From assembly GCA_038093975.1 (NCBI GenBank), contig JBBPTG010000071.1, positions 1 to 64,000 on the forward strand: DNA of 64,000 nucleotides. The letters are read 5' to 3'. The first letter of the stretch is position 1; each line of letters opens with the position of its first letter. The notes under the pieces are model-generated. The model saw only the letters and a program-made list of their open reading frames with translations, ran no database searches and was not told the DNA's origin. The translations under genes were made by a program, and so were the position numbers. Source of the stretch: Chalciporus piperatus. Lineage: Eukaryota; Basidiomycota; Agaricomycetes; Boletales; Boletaceae. Positions 38,348-51,042 of this stretch are shown here, piece by piece.

Positions 38348-39670
38348 CAAAACGAAAAGCCATCACGTCATATGCCCTTTTCGTCCCGCGATCAAGGGAA
38401 AGAAGCAGAAATAAGCTCGCTATTACTGTACTAAACCATGACAGGTCAGACGACAGGGTGCAGACACAACATACGAGGTGCCTACGACGTCACAGGGCAC
38501 GGTCAGCAGTTCAGGAGAAGGTCTCAGCAGAGCCAACATGACTCCGATGAGTGACATTGGTGCGATTCAGGCGGGTATGCTGCGCGGGAGAAGTCGTCAT
38601 CTCGCCGCCTAGGATGATGGACATTCTTATATGTTAGTGGGTCATATTCTTTCGTGATCTCATCGATCCAACAGCAAGCAAGGTTTCCGCCGATATGGTC
38701 GGCAGTTCCAGAGCAGTAGATACATATGAAATATTCAAACCTCCATCTAGTACATGTAAGAGATCCAAGAAGCTGGAGGCCAGCAAAACTACAGGGACAG
38801 GTTTCCGTTTGATTCGACTGATCGTTGACCGAACTGATGAGTCTGTAGTAAGGGACGAGACAAATCGGGAAGCGTCGCACGCGAGCACAGACGTTCGAGT
38901 GATCGATGAGGAAGCTCGAAGAAGAGGCACACGGTCGCAACGAGATGCAGAATGTCGAGGAGGCGACGAGGACGATAGAGACGAAGTTACCTAGTACTAC
39001 GTTGAGTCCAACCGAACGATGACGACGAGGAGACGAGAGAGAGAGTTTGTGGGACCAGAGACGAGATGTCAAGAGACAGTGGAAGTTGCAGAGTGACGGA
39101 CACGGCGTCGAACGCGATGGCGATAGCGACTCACGACGAGTCGTTAATATTATGAAGGCTAGCTGACGAAGACGCGCGTCATACATAACCAGGGCTACAT
39201 GTGCAAGTAGGTGAAATACCCACCTCCACCATGCAAAGCCTTCATCAAGCCTACCAACCCACAATGTCGTCGAGGACGCATCAAATCTTCTACGAGGTCA
39301 GTCGAGCGCACGCATACGCACATGCTTACGATACATGCCAACATAGAGGGGTGTTTGACATTGTGTTTGTTTTCCTAGAGGTTTTCGTGCTTTACCGCTG
39401 ACTATCGTTTATGCAGATCGAAAGTATATTGCTTTCTATGCGGACAATCAATCCCTTTCAGGCCAAGCTCGCAGTCGTCAGTGATGTTCCCGGGACTTAT
39501 CACACTGTTTCGTACGCGGAGCTTCGGCGAGATTTTCAGTTACTTTTGCAGGTCGTTAGCGAGTTCATTTGTCAGTTTCAGGTGCTCACTGTTGCGCAAT
39601 TGCAACTACTTTGCACCCATGCCATTCCGAGCCGAGGCACGAGGCTAGGACGGAGTATAGTCCGTGATAA
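38348..39670. other. Intergenic sequence, no supported gene
   Basis: A 246-codon minus-strand frame (38524-39264) is open but has no domain or conserved look. A fragment around 39440-39560 reads like protein (VPGTYHTVSYAELRRDF) but is isolated. Confidence 0.45.
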
Positions 39671-39674
39671 CTTC

Positions 39675-40290
39675 TGACCTTTAACAGGTACCTTTACCCT
39701 TCGCCGGAAACACCTCGATAAATCTGGCCCGATTCCGTGCTTATCAACTGGATTGGCTGCTACCCCGATATGCCGTGTAAATACCCGTACGCGGACATCA
39801 CCGTCTAGCCAACGAAGCGCTACCGTTTCCGTCTTCTAAACATGGTGTGCAAACCGTATCACCCCGTCGTCGCAACAGTTTTTCGTTTCAGCCACATCGA
39901 CTGGCATTTGGAGACGTGAATGATCTGACCGTGCATCCTTCACAGAACGGTTACTGATCGTGTCGACTCGCAGTGGGATGGCGATCCTCTTCGTCGAAGA
40001 CTACGGGGGTATCCACGCCAATGTATCATCAACCGGCGAGTATTCTTTTGAGTTAGCCCGAGTGAGCGGAAAGCTCTTGCTCACTGTCATTGGTTCTGGC
40101 AGACACCAATCTCAGTTGTCCTTACTACCTTCCCGCTCGACTGCCGGACCGTATAACCCTCCGACGACTGCCACGTGCCAGTGTACACCTTATGTTTACT
40201 ATGAAGCCTGCCCGCTCGTATGGTTACTTCGTATCTTGGAGTTCATCGTTGTTCCACGTCTTGAATGACTTGGACTCTTATGTAGATCTT
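39675..40290 (+). pseudogene. Partial laccase copy with internal deletion
   Basis: Two blocks match the laccase downstream. 39675-39885 corresponds to the start of its exon 6 and the intron before it (CAACTGGATTGGCTGCTACC, CGCTACCGTTTCCGTCTTCT). From about 39886 it jumps to the sequence of 43130 onward (CACATCGACTGGCATTTGGA, then GTGGGATGGCGATCCTCTTC) and follows it to the 3' flank. About 880 bp of the middle, including HPFHLHG, are absent. An in-frame stop (GTCTAGCC in place of GTCGAGCA) and further shifts confirm decay. Same orientation as the functional copy, about 1 kb upstream of its start. Confidence 0.85.
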
Positions 40291-41178
40291 CCTCGTCCAT
40301 GTTTACTGGTAGTAATTCCTCGAACTATGTACTCCAGCTTGAGTATACAATTTCATGAGTCGTGAATTTAATGGCAATAACTTATAAGCGTTTGATAAGC
40401 GTCGCCCCTTACAAGTTGTGATGACAAATACAACTATCACCGCCTTCGACTAAAACGACGACGCGGGGCCCACGGCCAAGCTTGCTTCTGATTTCGCGCC
40501 AGGAAGTTCGTGGGCCTTGAGTGCCCTATACGTTCAAGAGCCCGTACTGAATTTGAACAACTGGATGTCATTTATTTCAAATTATGAGCTTTGATGCTGC
40601 GCCTTCCTGGTGGGACTGCTAGGGATTCTGAGCAAAACCTAGCCGTGCCAGATCGGGGACGGTCGAAGTCTGGTAGACCATACGTCCGGTATATGCCACG
40701 TGTCGTTGGACACTACCACGAGCCTTATCGCTGAGTGGCGCGGATGGTTGTGGCTGCTCTGGAATGATTAGAGTCACCAGCCGGGCCCAGCTCTGGGCAC
40801 TCCGAGTCACTTTCAAGTTTGTGCAGCACGTGGGACCATCGCGATCTGTCCAGCTGGTTGATTCAAACGGCCTACCAGATACTTTTATCGGTGGATAGAG
40901 AGGAACGACGGTCTTCTCATACACAGACACCACCTTATTTGGGAGCGGCCACAAACATCGTGGCCAACTCGAAGGAATAACGACACTCTTCTAACCTCGA
41001 AGTTTTCTTTCGATTTAGGGAGACTCGTGCCATCCTCAGTCAGGAAGCTAAAACGAAGGCAATAATCTTGTCCAATAAATGTCCCTCTGGCATTTGTACG
41101 GGATACCAACGTCGAGTCTGCATCGAAACGTCAATAAGCTCGTCGGACATCACACCCTTCAGAAGACCTCGTGAACGA
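40291..41178. other. Laccase upstream region, no supported gene
   Basis: 3' flank of the laccase pseudogene followed by sequence with only short ORFs. Confidence 0.4.
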
Positions 41179-41185
41179 TATAAAA
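41179..41185 (+). promoter_or_regulatory. TATA box of the laccase gene
   Basis: TATAAAA, 53 bp upstream of the ATG at 41238. Confidence 0.55.
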
Positions 41186-41237
41186 GAGTCGATGCACTCC
41201 TCTATCCCCGTCCGTTCAGCCGGCTTTTCCCTACGCC

Positions 41238-43462
41238 ATGTCCAAGCTCGTACGCTGGATCACGCCTTGGTTGTTGTCTCGGTTCCCAGGTCCTCCTTCC
41301 AGTGAACCATTCACATCTATGATGACTGTCCCGAAAAATGATCCAATCGTCCTCTCCGTGGCCAACCGCTGCGTGGATCCAGATGGCTTCCCGAGATCGT
41401 AAGTGAGAGTAGTTTATGCCCTTACTAATTGCCAACCAATCTCAGAGGTGTCCTCGCCGGGATGCGGCACGGCAATGAATTTCGATACTCACTACCTGGT
41501 CCAGTGATCTCCGGGAACAAGGTATGCTTTCTCGTTACTTCGTATAACCATACTGAGTATCTCAAAGGGAGACAGACTCCTGGTCCATGTATACAACGAA
41601 TTAACGGATAAGAGCATGCTGACTGGAACGACGATTGTCTGTGCCTACTGTTTCTTGATTGTGATCCAGGGTACTCAATGTGTAATTTGCATCCCAGCAC
41701 TGGCACGGTATCACCCAGAACCATTCTAGTCAAATGGATGGTGTTGCGTATGTCACGCAGTGTCCAATCAGCCCAGGCAGTTCTTTCCTATATAACTTCA
41801 CTACGGGCGACCAGGTCGGCACGTTCTGGTACCATTCGCACTATGGGGTGCAATACTGCGATGGTCTCCGCGGTGCTCTCATCATACGTGACCCTCACGA
41901 TCCGTACAAACACATGTACGATGTCGACGATGGTATGTATCTGTATATGCTACGCGTACTCGGAAGTGACACTGTACGCATAACAGACTCGACCGTTATA
42001 TCCTTGATGGACTGGTAAGCACGCAGCTTCAATTCCAAGCTGACCAGTGCTCTAACTATGATCTGACCTTCAACAGGTACCATTACCCATCTCCGGAAGC
42101 CCCTCGACAAGTATATCCCGACTCGGTGCTCATTAACGGGATCGGCTGCTACCCTGATATGCCATGCAAATATCCGTATGCAAATATCACCGTCGAGCAC
42201 AAGAAGCGCTACCGTTTCCGTCTTCTGAACATGGCGTGCAAACCGTATTATAACTTCACTATCGCTGATCACTCCCTGACTGTCATCGAGGTCGACGGGG
42301 AATACGTTGAACCTTACGTCGTCGATTCCATCCAGATTCTTCCCGCCCAGCGCTACTCATTCATTCTCAATGCCGACAAACCTATTGATAATTATTGGAT
42401 AGACGCCACTCCCACTTCGACATACTCAATGAATGCCACAAATCGCGCTGTCTTGAGGTATATTGGTGCACCCAAAACTAGCCCTACGAAGAACGGAGCG
42501 ACGCCCCAGAAGTATCTCAACGAGACGGAACTGCGCTCGCTCGAGGCGCTCCCCCCCGCGCTACTTAAATCCGACCCGGACCTCAAACTCGATATAGTCA
42601 TGTATAGGAGTGCTGAGACAGGCTACAACTTCGAAATCAACAACGCTCGGTATGCGCCGCCTAGCGTTCCCGTCTTGTTGCAGATCATGAGTGGAGTGTT
42701 GAGCTCGGAACTCGATCCTGTTCACTCTGTGTATCTACTCCCGAGGGACAAGGTCATTGAACTCACATTCCACATTGATAATACGCCAGGTGTCCCGGTG
42801 GGTGAATTGATTGCATGGCGTCCCCATTGTGATCTGATCTCTCTCCAACTCTAGCATCCTTTCCACTTGCACGGGGTGAGTAGATTTCTGAGTTTTGATA
42901 TCGTACTTGAATTTGACTGCCAACAGCATCATTTCGCTGTCATCAAGAGTGCCGACAGCCAATGGAGGAACTACGATAAGCCTCTGATGAGAGACACTGT
43001 CAGTACTGGGTTCGACGCGAGCTCAGATAATGTCACGATTCGGTTCATCACCGACAACCCCGGCCCTTGGTTTCTTCATTGGTGAGTGATCCAAAGCCGC
43101 CTCATCGCTACCAAAGCTAAACATGTCTCATTACTCAGCCATATCAACTGGCATTTCGAGAGGTGAATAACTTCGCTGTACCCGTGAAACCGCACGTTTA
43201 CTCACCTCGTTGACAGTGGGATGGCCATCGTCTTCGTCGAGGACTACGATAGCATCCGCGCCGATGCACCAACCGGTGAGTATTTTTCTTGAGTTAGCGT
43301 TAAGTCACTGTAAACCTCTTGCTCACCTGTGTTCTCTCTGAAGGGACCAACCTCAGTTGTCCGTACTATCCCCACGAAACCTTTTCTCTCCCACCTCCCA
43401 GGTCGTCCCTTGGACCGTACCAGCCTTCGGCGACTTCCGCATGTAAACCTGATCTTTACTAG
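41238..43462 (+). CDS. Laccase-type multicopper oxidase
   Basis: Eleven exons: 41238-41398, 41446-41521, 41568-41636, 41698-41932, 41987-42014, 42077-42797, 42855-42875, 42927-43081, 43139-43162, 43217-43275 and 43344-43462; 1668 nt, 555 residues. It oxidises phenols or metal ions with reduction of O2 to water. All four copper motifs are present: HWHG (about residues 103-106), WYHSHYG (about 148-150), HPFHLHG (431-437, in its own small exon) and HCHINWHFESGM (C489). The residue ten positions after the cysteine is Met499, as in low-potential enzymes and ferroxidase-type proteins. The N-terminus ([13 protein letters not shown]) is hydrophobic but not a textbook signal peptide. A decayed copy lies upstream. 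Confidence 0.92.
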
Positions 43463-45898
43463 AAAGCCCGTTGGTCGCTCGTGTGGAGACTTTGTTTCGT
43501 AGAGTTAATTGTTATTGCGTGTCTTGGATGACTTGGACTCTTACGCATTTCTTGCCGATCTATATTCACTACCACCTGGAAGTATTCGTCCAAGTCTTAA
43601 GTAAATACCCAATTTTTTTCGGCTATCGCCTGAGATCTCTACCCGTTCATCTTATGGGTTCATTGTTAACTCCGTACCCCGCTTCCGAGGATGTCATCAA
43701 TGATAATGTCTTCGCTTCGCACGAAATGAATTTTTTGAATTCCTTCAACAACTTCAGGCCCCAGCAGTGAGCGAAGCTCAGGAGCCCCTGCTTCCACACA
43801 CACATCTTGAACACGATGGCGTGGGGGACACTGAGTAGGCATCAATTTGCTTTATTTCGAGAGCTTCTCCAAGTCACGGTGACGAATTCATTCGCGAACA
43901 GGAAGATAAGCTGAAGCTTCGCAGACTCCCAGTGGCGTCGGAGTTGGCGAGCCTGGGCTTGTCTGGACGAAGTGCGGCATCACCAGTGACCAGTTTCGCC
44001 AGTCTTTTCACTCTACATATGCAGCTCGGATCGCCCACTGCGGCTCCTCCGTTGCACGATCTGCCAGACAACAGCCAGTGTAAGTTGCGAGATACTTTGG
44101 GGGTCTCTGATTTTCATTTCTCATAGTAGCTGAGCAGCAGACTCGGACCAGTTTGCAGGTCAAGCTGAACTGCTGGTGAGCGGGCGCAGCACCCACTGCA
44201 TCCTCGAGGTATCCTTCGAATTCTCCCCAGATAACACGGATGAACTTGAAGTAACCTAAATATAGGCGCAGCTCCCTCAATTGCACTGTCGCCGTCAGTG
44301 ATACGCATGAATTTATGCTTGGACACTTTTACCAAACTGAATCAAGTCAGCCGTCAAGAGCCTGCGCATTGAACGATGCATGCGAGAAGACTAATGATGG
44401 AAAGTTATGAATTGGCATGGCTTCATATCAGCATTCTCCCTTCTCGATGTCCACGGTACTCCGCAGCCCCATGCTGCTTCTCCTTGAGGACCTCAAGGAT
44501 GTTGGTTGGCATGTTCTGCGGAGCAAGACCTTTTGGAGGTCCTCGCCGTCAGTATCACTCATATTCCACACCCTTTAAATACAGGGACCTCACGAGCGAG
44601 CCCCACACATGGCTTTCTCGTCTCCTGCTCAGTGTCTTGTGGCCGGAGAAACCTCAACACAACAACGCCCGAACCTCGTTCGCAATTCAAAATCCATTCA
44701 AGTCACAACACTCATCGTCTTCATGTAGTTGACTGGCCAATCAGGTCGTGAACGCTAATGTCGCGAATGTACTATGGCCTTCGACTGGGCTGAAAAACGT
44801 TTTCACCTACCCTCACGCTAAACTTGCTCGTCTCACGTTGAGCTCGAGTGGGTCGTCATGGCGGTGTCTCCCAGGGTTTGTTATAGCTGCGCAATTGACT
44901 GACAATGCGGTCGACATACAGATAACGAAGCTTGTTTGGCTACATACCTCGATGCTATGTCATCTTTCCAGAATGCCTTCATGTTCGGCTCCAATCATTT
45001 CGTTTCTTTGGTACAAGTCGACGAGGACATTTTAACTGATGGAATAATCAGAAGATTGTCCAGATTAGCTTCCGTGTCACCGTCATATCGAATGCAAGTC
45101 GACCGGTACCTTTTCAATTGTCAACATTGACAGACTGCGTCAACCCCACCTCACTAGCCGGGCTCCAACGACGCTTTCGCGATGAGGCGCAAGGGCTGAG
45201 TGATGGTGCCGGCGTGGCGTTCAGGCCTGGTGCGCTTCTAAGTCCCGCTCGGACATCGCGACATTGACAGATATTGATCCACCAGCCACAGGCCGATGCC
45301 CGTGAACCAAACTGGTGGAGATTACACCGGATCCTAAATGACACCCCCTGCGTTTCATTAAATGAAGGGTGGCGCTTTTGTCGTTCCTCTGTAAGCAAAT
45401 TACATATACCCCGCATGCTACGAATCGTAATGTTCTGGTAGCCAACAGAAGTTTCAGTCTTCTCGAAACGTCTTGGACGATGCGCCCCCCTCAGTGAGAT
45501 GGGTCCAGGTGAGCGCATCGCTTCCCGCCGCGAAATGAACGCGTCTGATTTAGAGCACTGATTGTTGGCTGCAGTTTGCTGGCACCCTAAAACGGCTGCC
45601 CTGGCCGGTTGAAGAAAGCGGTGCACCTCATGTTTTCCGTGCTTCACTTTACACCTTCTGGATTCTAGAACCTAAACTAAACTCGAGCGCGATCTCTCGA
45701 ACCGTTTCGTGCGTGCATCGACCCGGCTCGACTCCATGCATATTACCCCGGAAGAAGTCAATGACAAGGCCGCGAGGTTGCCACGCGGTTCAGTTATAAA
45801 CCATGCCGCGCTCAGAAACGAGCAACGATTCGTAACTGCGACTGTCCATACTTGCACCCTATTCTCCCTACCCGCATATACGTCCACTCACACTCGCT
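43463..45898. other. Intergenic sequence, 2.4 kb, no supported gene
   Basis: Open stretches around 43900-44080 (RRLPVASELASLGLSGRS and following) look faintly protein-like but have no start, splice partners or family. Other ORFs at 44376-45130 and 45114-45647 are short and not conserved to my eye. Confidence 0.45.
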
Positions 45899-46997
45899 AT
45901 GCTCGAGGCATTCAAGATCAAAGAATTTGACCTTGGCCCCATCTTCGAGTCCTGGGCAAAACCGCCCATGTTTTACGGAGAGTCCAAGAAGGACATGCCT
46001 GTCGACGAATGGCTTGACAAGATCAAGGCCGGCTGCGTCGAACGCAAAGTGCCAGAGGAGTACTGGCACAAAGTCGCCCAGCACTACATGGGCGAAAAGG
46101 CGAAAGCTCGCCTTGGGGAACTGAAGAACGTCATGGCTCAGGTCAACGGTGGCAAGTATCGTTGGAGCTGGAAGAAGTTTAGAATCGCCATGAAGAGCAT
46201 GGGATGTACGCAGGATTTTGGTTTTCAAGTGAGATCGTCCAACGGTACTGACAAAATACTTTCTAGGGGAAATCGATATGAAGGCGACCACGCCGGTTAC
46301 GGTGGAGCGAAGATCATCGGGGAGCTGGCTAACACGCTGGAAGTCCTCAAAGGACAAGGACTCGGAGAAGACGGAGGTCCTTCAGGTTGCGAGGATTGAG
46401 GCTCCACAGCCACCTCCAAAGGAACCCTCGAGTCGACCCAATCCAGTCAAGATACTCTCCGACACCGCGATCAATGCAGCGTCAGCTTTCAAAGCTCGTC
46501 ATGCCCCACAGCGATCGAACACGATGGGTCCTGCGGTCGTCGCATCGACAGCTGTATCGGCACCACTACCCCCACTACCTGTGGCAACACAACCCCCACT
46601 AAACCCGGATAACGGTGGTACGTTAATGTGGCCCTCACTCCTTATCGGATGAATTGTGATTGATGCGAATGGTGTTCCTATAGCGGTCACGACAATATCA
46701 AACGTTCCCACTTGGTTACTTAACGCCTGCCACGCGCTCGATTTCCTCACCACGGAGCATCCCAGAGCGATGACCACCCTCAGCGCCGTGCTCATCACGG
46801 CAGGAACGTTACCCGCCATTCCTGCTATCAGCGGGGGGACGGTCCTAGCTTCCGGTGTCGCCCAGGCTGTGGGAGCTATTGCCGTTGGGGTCGGTAATCT
46901 GCTGAAAGCACAACAGGAAGGGCAGATCCAGATGTCAGGGCAGGCTCAAGCTCCGGCTGGCCACCATCCACCCATGCGCGCGGCAACTTTCCAATGA
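45899..46997 (+). CDS. Basidiomycete-type hypothetical protein
   Basis: Model join(45899-46205, 46267-46617, 46684-46997), 972 nt, 323 residues; both introns are phase 1. Residues 10-105 form a compact charged domain with PPMFYGESKKDMPVDEWLD, ERKVPEEYWHKVAQHYMG and GGKYRWSWKKFRIAMKSMGW, which I remember from several Agaricomycete proteins without known function. A proline/serine-rich linker follows, then a C-terminal stretch with hydrophobic segments (LSAVLITAGTLPAIPAISGG and VLASGVAQAVGAIAVGVG) that could insert in membranes. The start is the first ATG of the frame. No function is proposed. Confidence 0.75.
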
Positions 46998-47463
46998 AGA
47001 TTGTTGTGGACCATGCCCCGCGATATCCCCTTTCTCTTGTCACGACCAGGCTAGGTCGCTGGTCGAAGTAGCCATTATGACGGACGCCTGCATGCATAAT
47101 TATTATTGTTTTCGCGCTCTGATGTACACTTATCACTTATCCGACCCGTGATGACCGTTCTAGGACCACGGACTGGGTCAACGTTTCAGCGTTCACCCCC
47201 TCTATGATTGTTTATACGAAGCTACGTACTTAGTCGCCGTCAAACAATGAAATATCAACATCAGGAAGCCCCGCGGATAGTACAGCGGGGCTGGAACCTT
47301 GTACAAGGTTCACTAGCAGACTGGCAGTAAGCAGCAACCATTACGGGGAGGAGCGGGTAAAGCAATGGAAACAACACGTGGTCCAAGGCATTTCCTCGTC
47401 CCTGAGGTCGTAGATACAACCAAAACCCGTCTTGCTATATCAAAGAACACCCACCACGCCTGG
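46998..47463. other. Intergenic sequence between convergent genes
   Basis: About 470 bp with only short ORFs; holds the 3' ends of the flanking transcripts. Confidence 0.5.
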
Positions 47464-48776
47464 TCAAGAAGTCGTGAAATGTCTGGACTTGAGCCATCTG
47501 CCGTCAAGGTCTGGCATCTCATCGCCTGCGGGTTCACCGTCAATAAACAATCCCCCCGTGATGTCCCATTTATCCAGTGGAATGCCTGCATCTTTGCAGA
47601 GGGTCACAAAGTCCCCCGGTAGCGCTGCTGCCACCTCTAACCGAAAGTGTTTGTTAGGTCCTGTTTTCCTGAACCGCTGGAGAGATAAGGCAAGTCATGA
47701 GATGTGATGGATCTACACCCAGTAATCAAACTGACCGAAAAGCACAGACGTGAGGAATGTAGGAATATCCTATTTTCGGGAACTTTGATTGTACGGGAGA
47801 TCCTGTCGGAGATTGGGCTGCGAGAGTACACGGGATCGCCGAGAATAGGTGCTTGGGGCAATTGTCAGCATGTGGTCATGGGCGCCGCTGTCGACACACA
47901 AGTGGAGTTACATACTGTGTAATGAATGTGCGAGATGAACACGAAGCTGGTGCTTCAAACCAGTGTGGAGCGTCAGTTTGAGTAAAGACAAGGGTACCTT
48001 TGGCTAACTCCACGTGTTCAGGTTTGATATGAAGAGGGATATGAGTGAAATAAGACCCACCGAAGTGGCTACTAGTTCCCAGTCTGTAGCGGCAAACTTG
48101 GCCTTGCAGCTCTGGCTAATGGACACACGTCCATCGTCAGATTCAATGGCATCCCTGATCTCGCCAGCCCGTGATGGAAACGATTTTTCGCCTCCCCTTA
48201 CCAATGCTAGGTAGGTCTTTCCGACGGTTCTATTCTGAAATTGCTGTGAGAGCTGTCGAGCAGCGGTGAGATTCTTGGCGAGAACGAGCGCGCCGGTGGT
48301 AGACTGTGAATTAGGGTTAGATCAACCGTATTTGTATCATGGAGTTTCATGGACGAAACGCGTGCGAACCTTGTCCAGACGGTGAACGGTGTGAGGTACT
48401 TTATCCAGATGAAAATGATCCTTTAGGTCTAGAATGAAGTTCATACCGCCTCGGCCAAGAGATTACTGGACGGCAAGAACTCACCTGATAGGAGATCATT
48501 GAATTTATCAACATTTCGTTCTTTGGGCGTTTGATCCTGTGGAATTCAACTGAGTGGAACGCTCTGCAGACCAACTTCCGGAACGCTTACGTCGCCTTGC
48601 CAGTGTGCGTCGGACCCTTGGCAAATGAGATAGGGTGGCTTGTTGAGCACGATTACGCTCCGGTCGGCGTATATTGCTAACCTCGACCAGTTCTTCGAAG
48701 GTGAGAGAGTGCGGAATGAGCATGAAAATGCAAGTCTCTTTACCTTTGACTGTGAACTTCGTGCTGCGGCGTACAT
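47464..48776 (-). CDS. RluA-family RNA pseudouridine synthase, possibly mitochondrial
   Basis: Model complement(47464-47676, 47736-47851, 47916-48003, 48061-48303, 48370-48428, 48485-48536, 48591-48776), 957 nt, 318 residues. It converts uridine to pseudouridine in RNA. Motifs: IYADRSVIVLNKPP at the start of the fold, the catalytic HRLDK with Asp about 98, TTGALVLAKN, VGKTYLALV, LHTGLKHQLRVHLA and PILGDPVY. The C-terminal block FRLEVAAALPGDF closes the domain. The first 35 residues are rich in R, S, K and hydrophobics without acids before the domain, as in a mitochondrial presequence. An apparent break near 48060 is resolved by a 57-bp intron. It shares a 237-bp intergenic region with the divergent ADSL gene. 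Confidence 0.88.
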
Positions 48777-49013
48777 TCACCAAAGAAAATCGACCTGAAT
48801 CTTCTTCCCTGCTTCTTCCAAGCAAGGTGACGTCGTATTAGAGAATTGGCAGCCTGAGAGATGCCCGAGTTGTGATTGGACGCCTTCTTGGACGTGTTGA
48901 ACCAAGAAATTACTTATAAAAGAGATCACTGCTTACATAATACCCACTTATCCCAAATCTAATCTTGCGTTCCTAATCTCTCTACTGTACTTTTGTTCGA
49001 ACGCGATCGCAGG
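48777..49013. promoter_or_regulatory. Shared intergenic promoter of RluA and ADSL genes
   Basis: The start codons of two divergent genes are 237 bp apart, so both core promoters and 5' UTRs must fit here. I see no clear TATA box for either. Confidence 0.5.
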
Positions 49014-51042
49014 ATGGAAGCCTTTGAGACGTATCAGACCCCTCTCTCCAGGTCAGAAAATTTCGTGTATACCCTCACAGGATGCCCAGTTCACGGAATA
49101 TAACAGCCGCTATGCGAGCAAGGAGATGTCCTACCTCTTTTCTTCTGCAGCAAGTCTCTCCGTATTTCTGTCTGATGTTGTTGATTTACTTTATTTGATA
49201 CTTCCAGAAAAGGTTCAAGACATGGAGAGAATTATGGTTGAACCTTGCCATCGCTGAAAAGCAGCTCGGGCTCCCCATTAGTGACGAGGCTATCGAGCAG
49301 ATGAAGGCGAATCTGGTGCGTCGACTCATCTGTGTCATTCGTATCCGCTATGGACTGTGTCTGGTAGGATCTGACACCGGAACAATTTGACATTGCTGCC
49401 AAAGAGGAGAAAAAGCGTCGTCACGATGTCATGGCACACGTTCATACGTTCGGTCAAGTGGCACCGGCTGCAGCAGGGATCATCCAGTACGCCCTATCCC
49501 ATTATTTCACAACTTCGGGGTGATACTGACACATGTGTTCTTATTGTGCAGCTTGGGCGCCACCTCCTGTTATGTGACAGAGTGAGTCTTTTTTGGCTAG
49601 TCGGATTGGATGTGGCTTATCATACTGAATCGGGAACTCGTTCTCAGTAATGCAGACTTGATTTTCCTCCGCACCGGACTTGGTTATCTCCTAAAATCTC
49701 TTGCCGTCTTGATTTCACGACTCTCGGACTTCGCGGCCCAGTACAGGGACCTTCCGACCTTGGGGTTTACGCATTTCCAGCCAGCACAGTTGACAACGGT
49801 TGGGAAACGTGCGACGCTTTGGATTCAGGTAACGTTGAACTCGCCAACTATTTCATGAAACCTACTTGAATGCGATCTGATTACACTCCAGGAACTCCTA
49901 TGGGATCTGCGGAATATCAAACGTGCACGGGACGACCTAGGCTTCCGCGGTGTGAAGGGGACAACGGGAACGCAGGCTAGTTTCTTGGCCCTGTTCGATG
50001 GCGATCACGGCAAAGTGGAAGAGCTAGACAGGCTTGTCACGAAACTGTGTGGATTTGGATATGCGTATCCCGTCACATCTCAAACTTACTCGCGCAAGAT
50101 CGATGTCGACGTCTTGGCCCCGCTCGCGTCGCTCGGTGCGACAGCTCACAAGATTGCGACCGATTTGAGATTGTTGGCTAATCTCAAAGTCGGTATAGTT
50201 CCTCCCATGCCTTAGGTGATGTGCCGAGTATGCGTGACTGATGCGACGTTTACCGTAGGAAATCGAAGAGCCTTTTGAATCTACCCAGATAGGTTCCTCT
50301 GCAATGGCTTACAAACGGAACCCGATGCGGTGTGAACGTGTGTGCAGTTTGTCGCGACACCTCATGGTGTTGCATCAAAATGCACTCATGACATCGAGCA
50401 CACAGTGGTTTGAGCGGACGCTCGATGACAGGTCATCTCGTACACAGTAAACGCCCTGCCATCGATGACTGACATGAACGTAGTGCGAATCGTCGGGTGA
50501 CGCTCCCCGAAGCCTTCTTGACTGCCGACATTGTCCTCTCGACGCTCCGAAATGTCTCTGAAGGCCTCGTGGTGTACCCCAAGGTTATCGCTCGCCGTAT
50601 TTCCCAAGAACTTCCATTCATGGCAACTGAAAACCTGATCATGGCTATCGTCAAAAAGGGAGGTGATAGGCAAGAAGCGCACGAGAAGATCAGGGTGAGC
50701 CGAATTCTGCTGTCACGGGTGATGTGATGGCTGACTATTAACCTCGTTTCTTCGATCCTTCTTGGGAATATCTGTTCGTTTGATCAGGTGCTCTCCCACG
50801 AAGCGGCCCACCAGGTGAAGAACATGGGACTCGAGAACGATCTAATTGAGCGTGTCCGAGGGGAAGTGTACTTTGACCCTATCAAAGGAGAGCTCGATGC
50901 ATTGCTGGATCCTCAAACGTTTATCGGGAGGGCTCCAGAGCAGGTGGACAAGTTTATCAAGGAATGGGTGCAGCCTGCTCTGGCAGATGCAGAACTGCAA
51001 GAAGCACTTGGGAAAGCTGGGAAGGTGGAGCTGAACGTTTAA
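49014..51042 (+). CDS. ADE13: Adenylosuccinate lyase
   Basis: Ten exons: 49014-49051, 49107-49149, 49208-49315, 49368-49486, 49552-49581, 49648-49828, 49892-50188, 50259-50431, 50484-50694 and 50788-51042; 1455 nt, 484 residues, the usual length. It splits SAICAR and adenylosuccinate with release of fumarate, steps 8 and 12 of AMP synthesis, in the cytosol. Visible: [13 protein letters not shown] near the N-terminus, [27 protein letters not shown], the FTHFQPAQ block with its catalytic histidine, [10 protein letters not shown] and the fumarase/lyase signature [11 protein letters not shown] (284-294). Intron 49150-49207 has a GC-AG donor (GCAAGT); a GT-AG reading would break the frame. Confidence 0.95.

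Noticed and set aside
38524..39264. 246-residue minus-strand ORF
   Set aside because: No recognisable domain, low-complexity S/R/C composition and no splice partners; probably chance.
47980..48062. Apparent frameshift in the pseudouridine synthase
   Set aside because: A 57-bp GT-AG intron (48004-48060) joins the two parts in frame with a continuous RluA reading.
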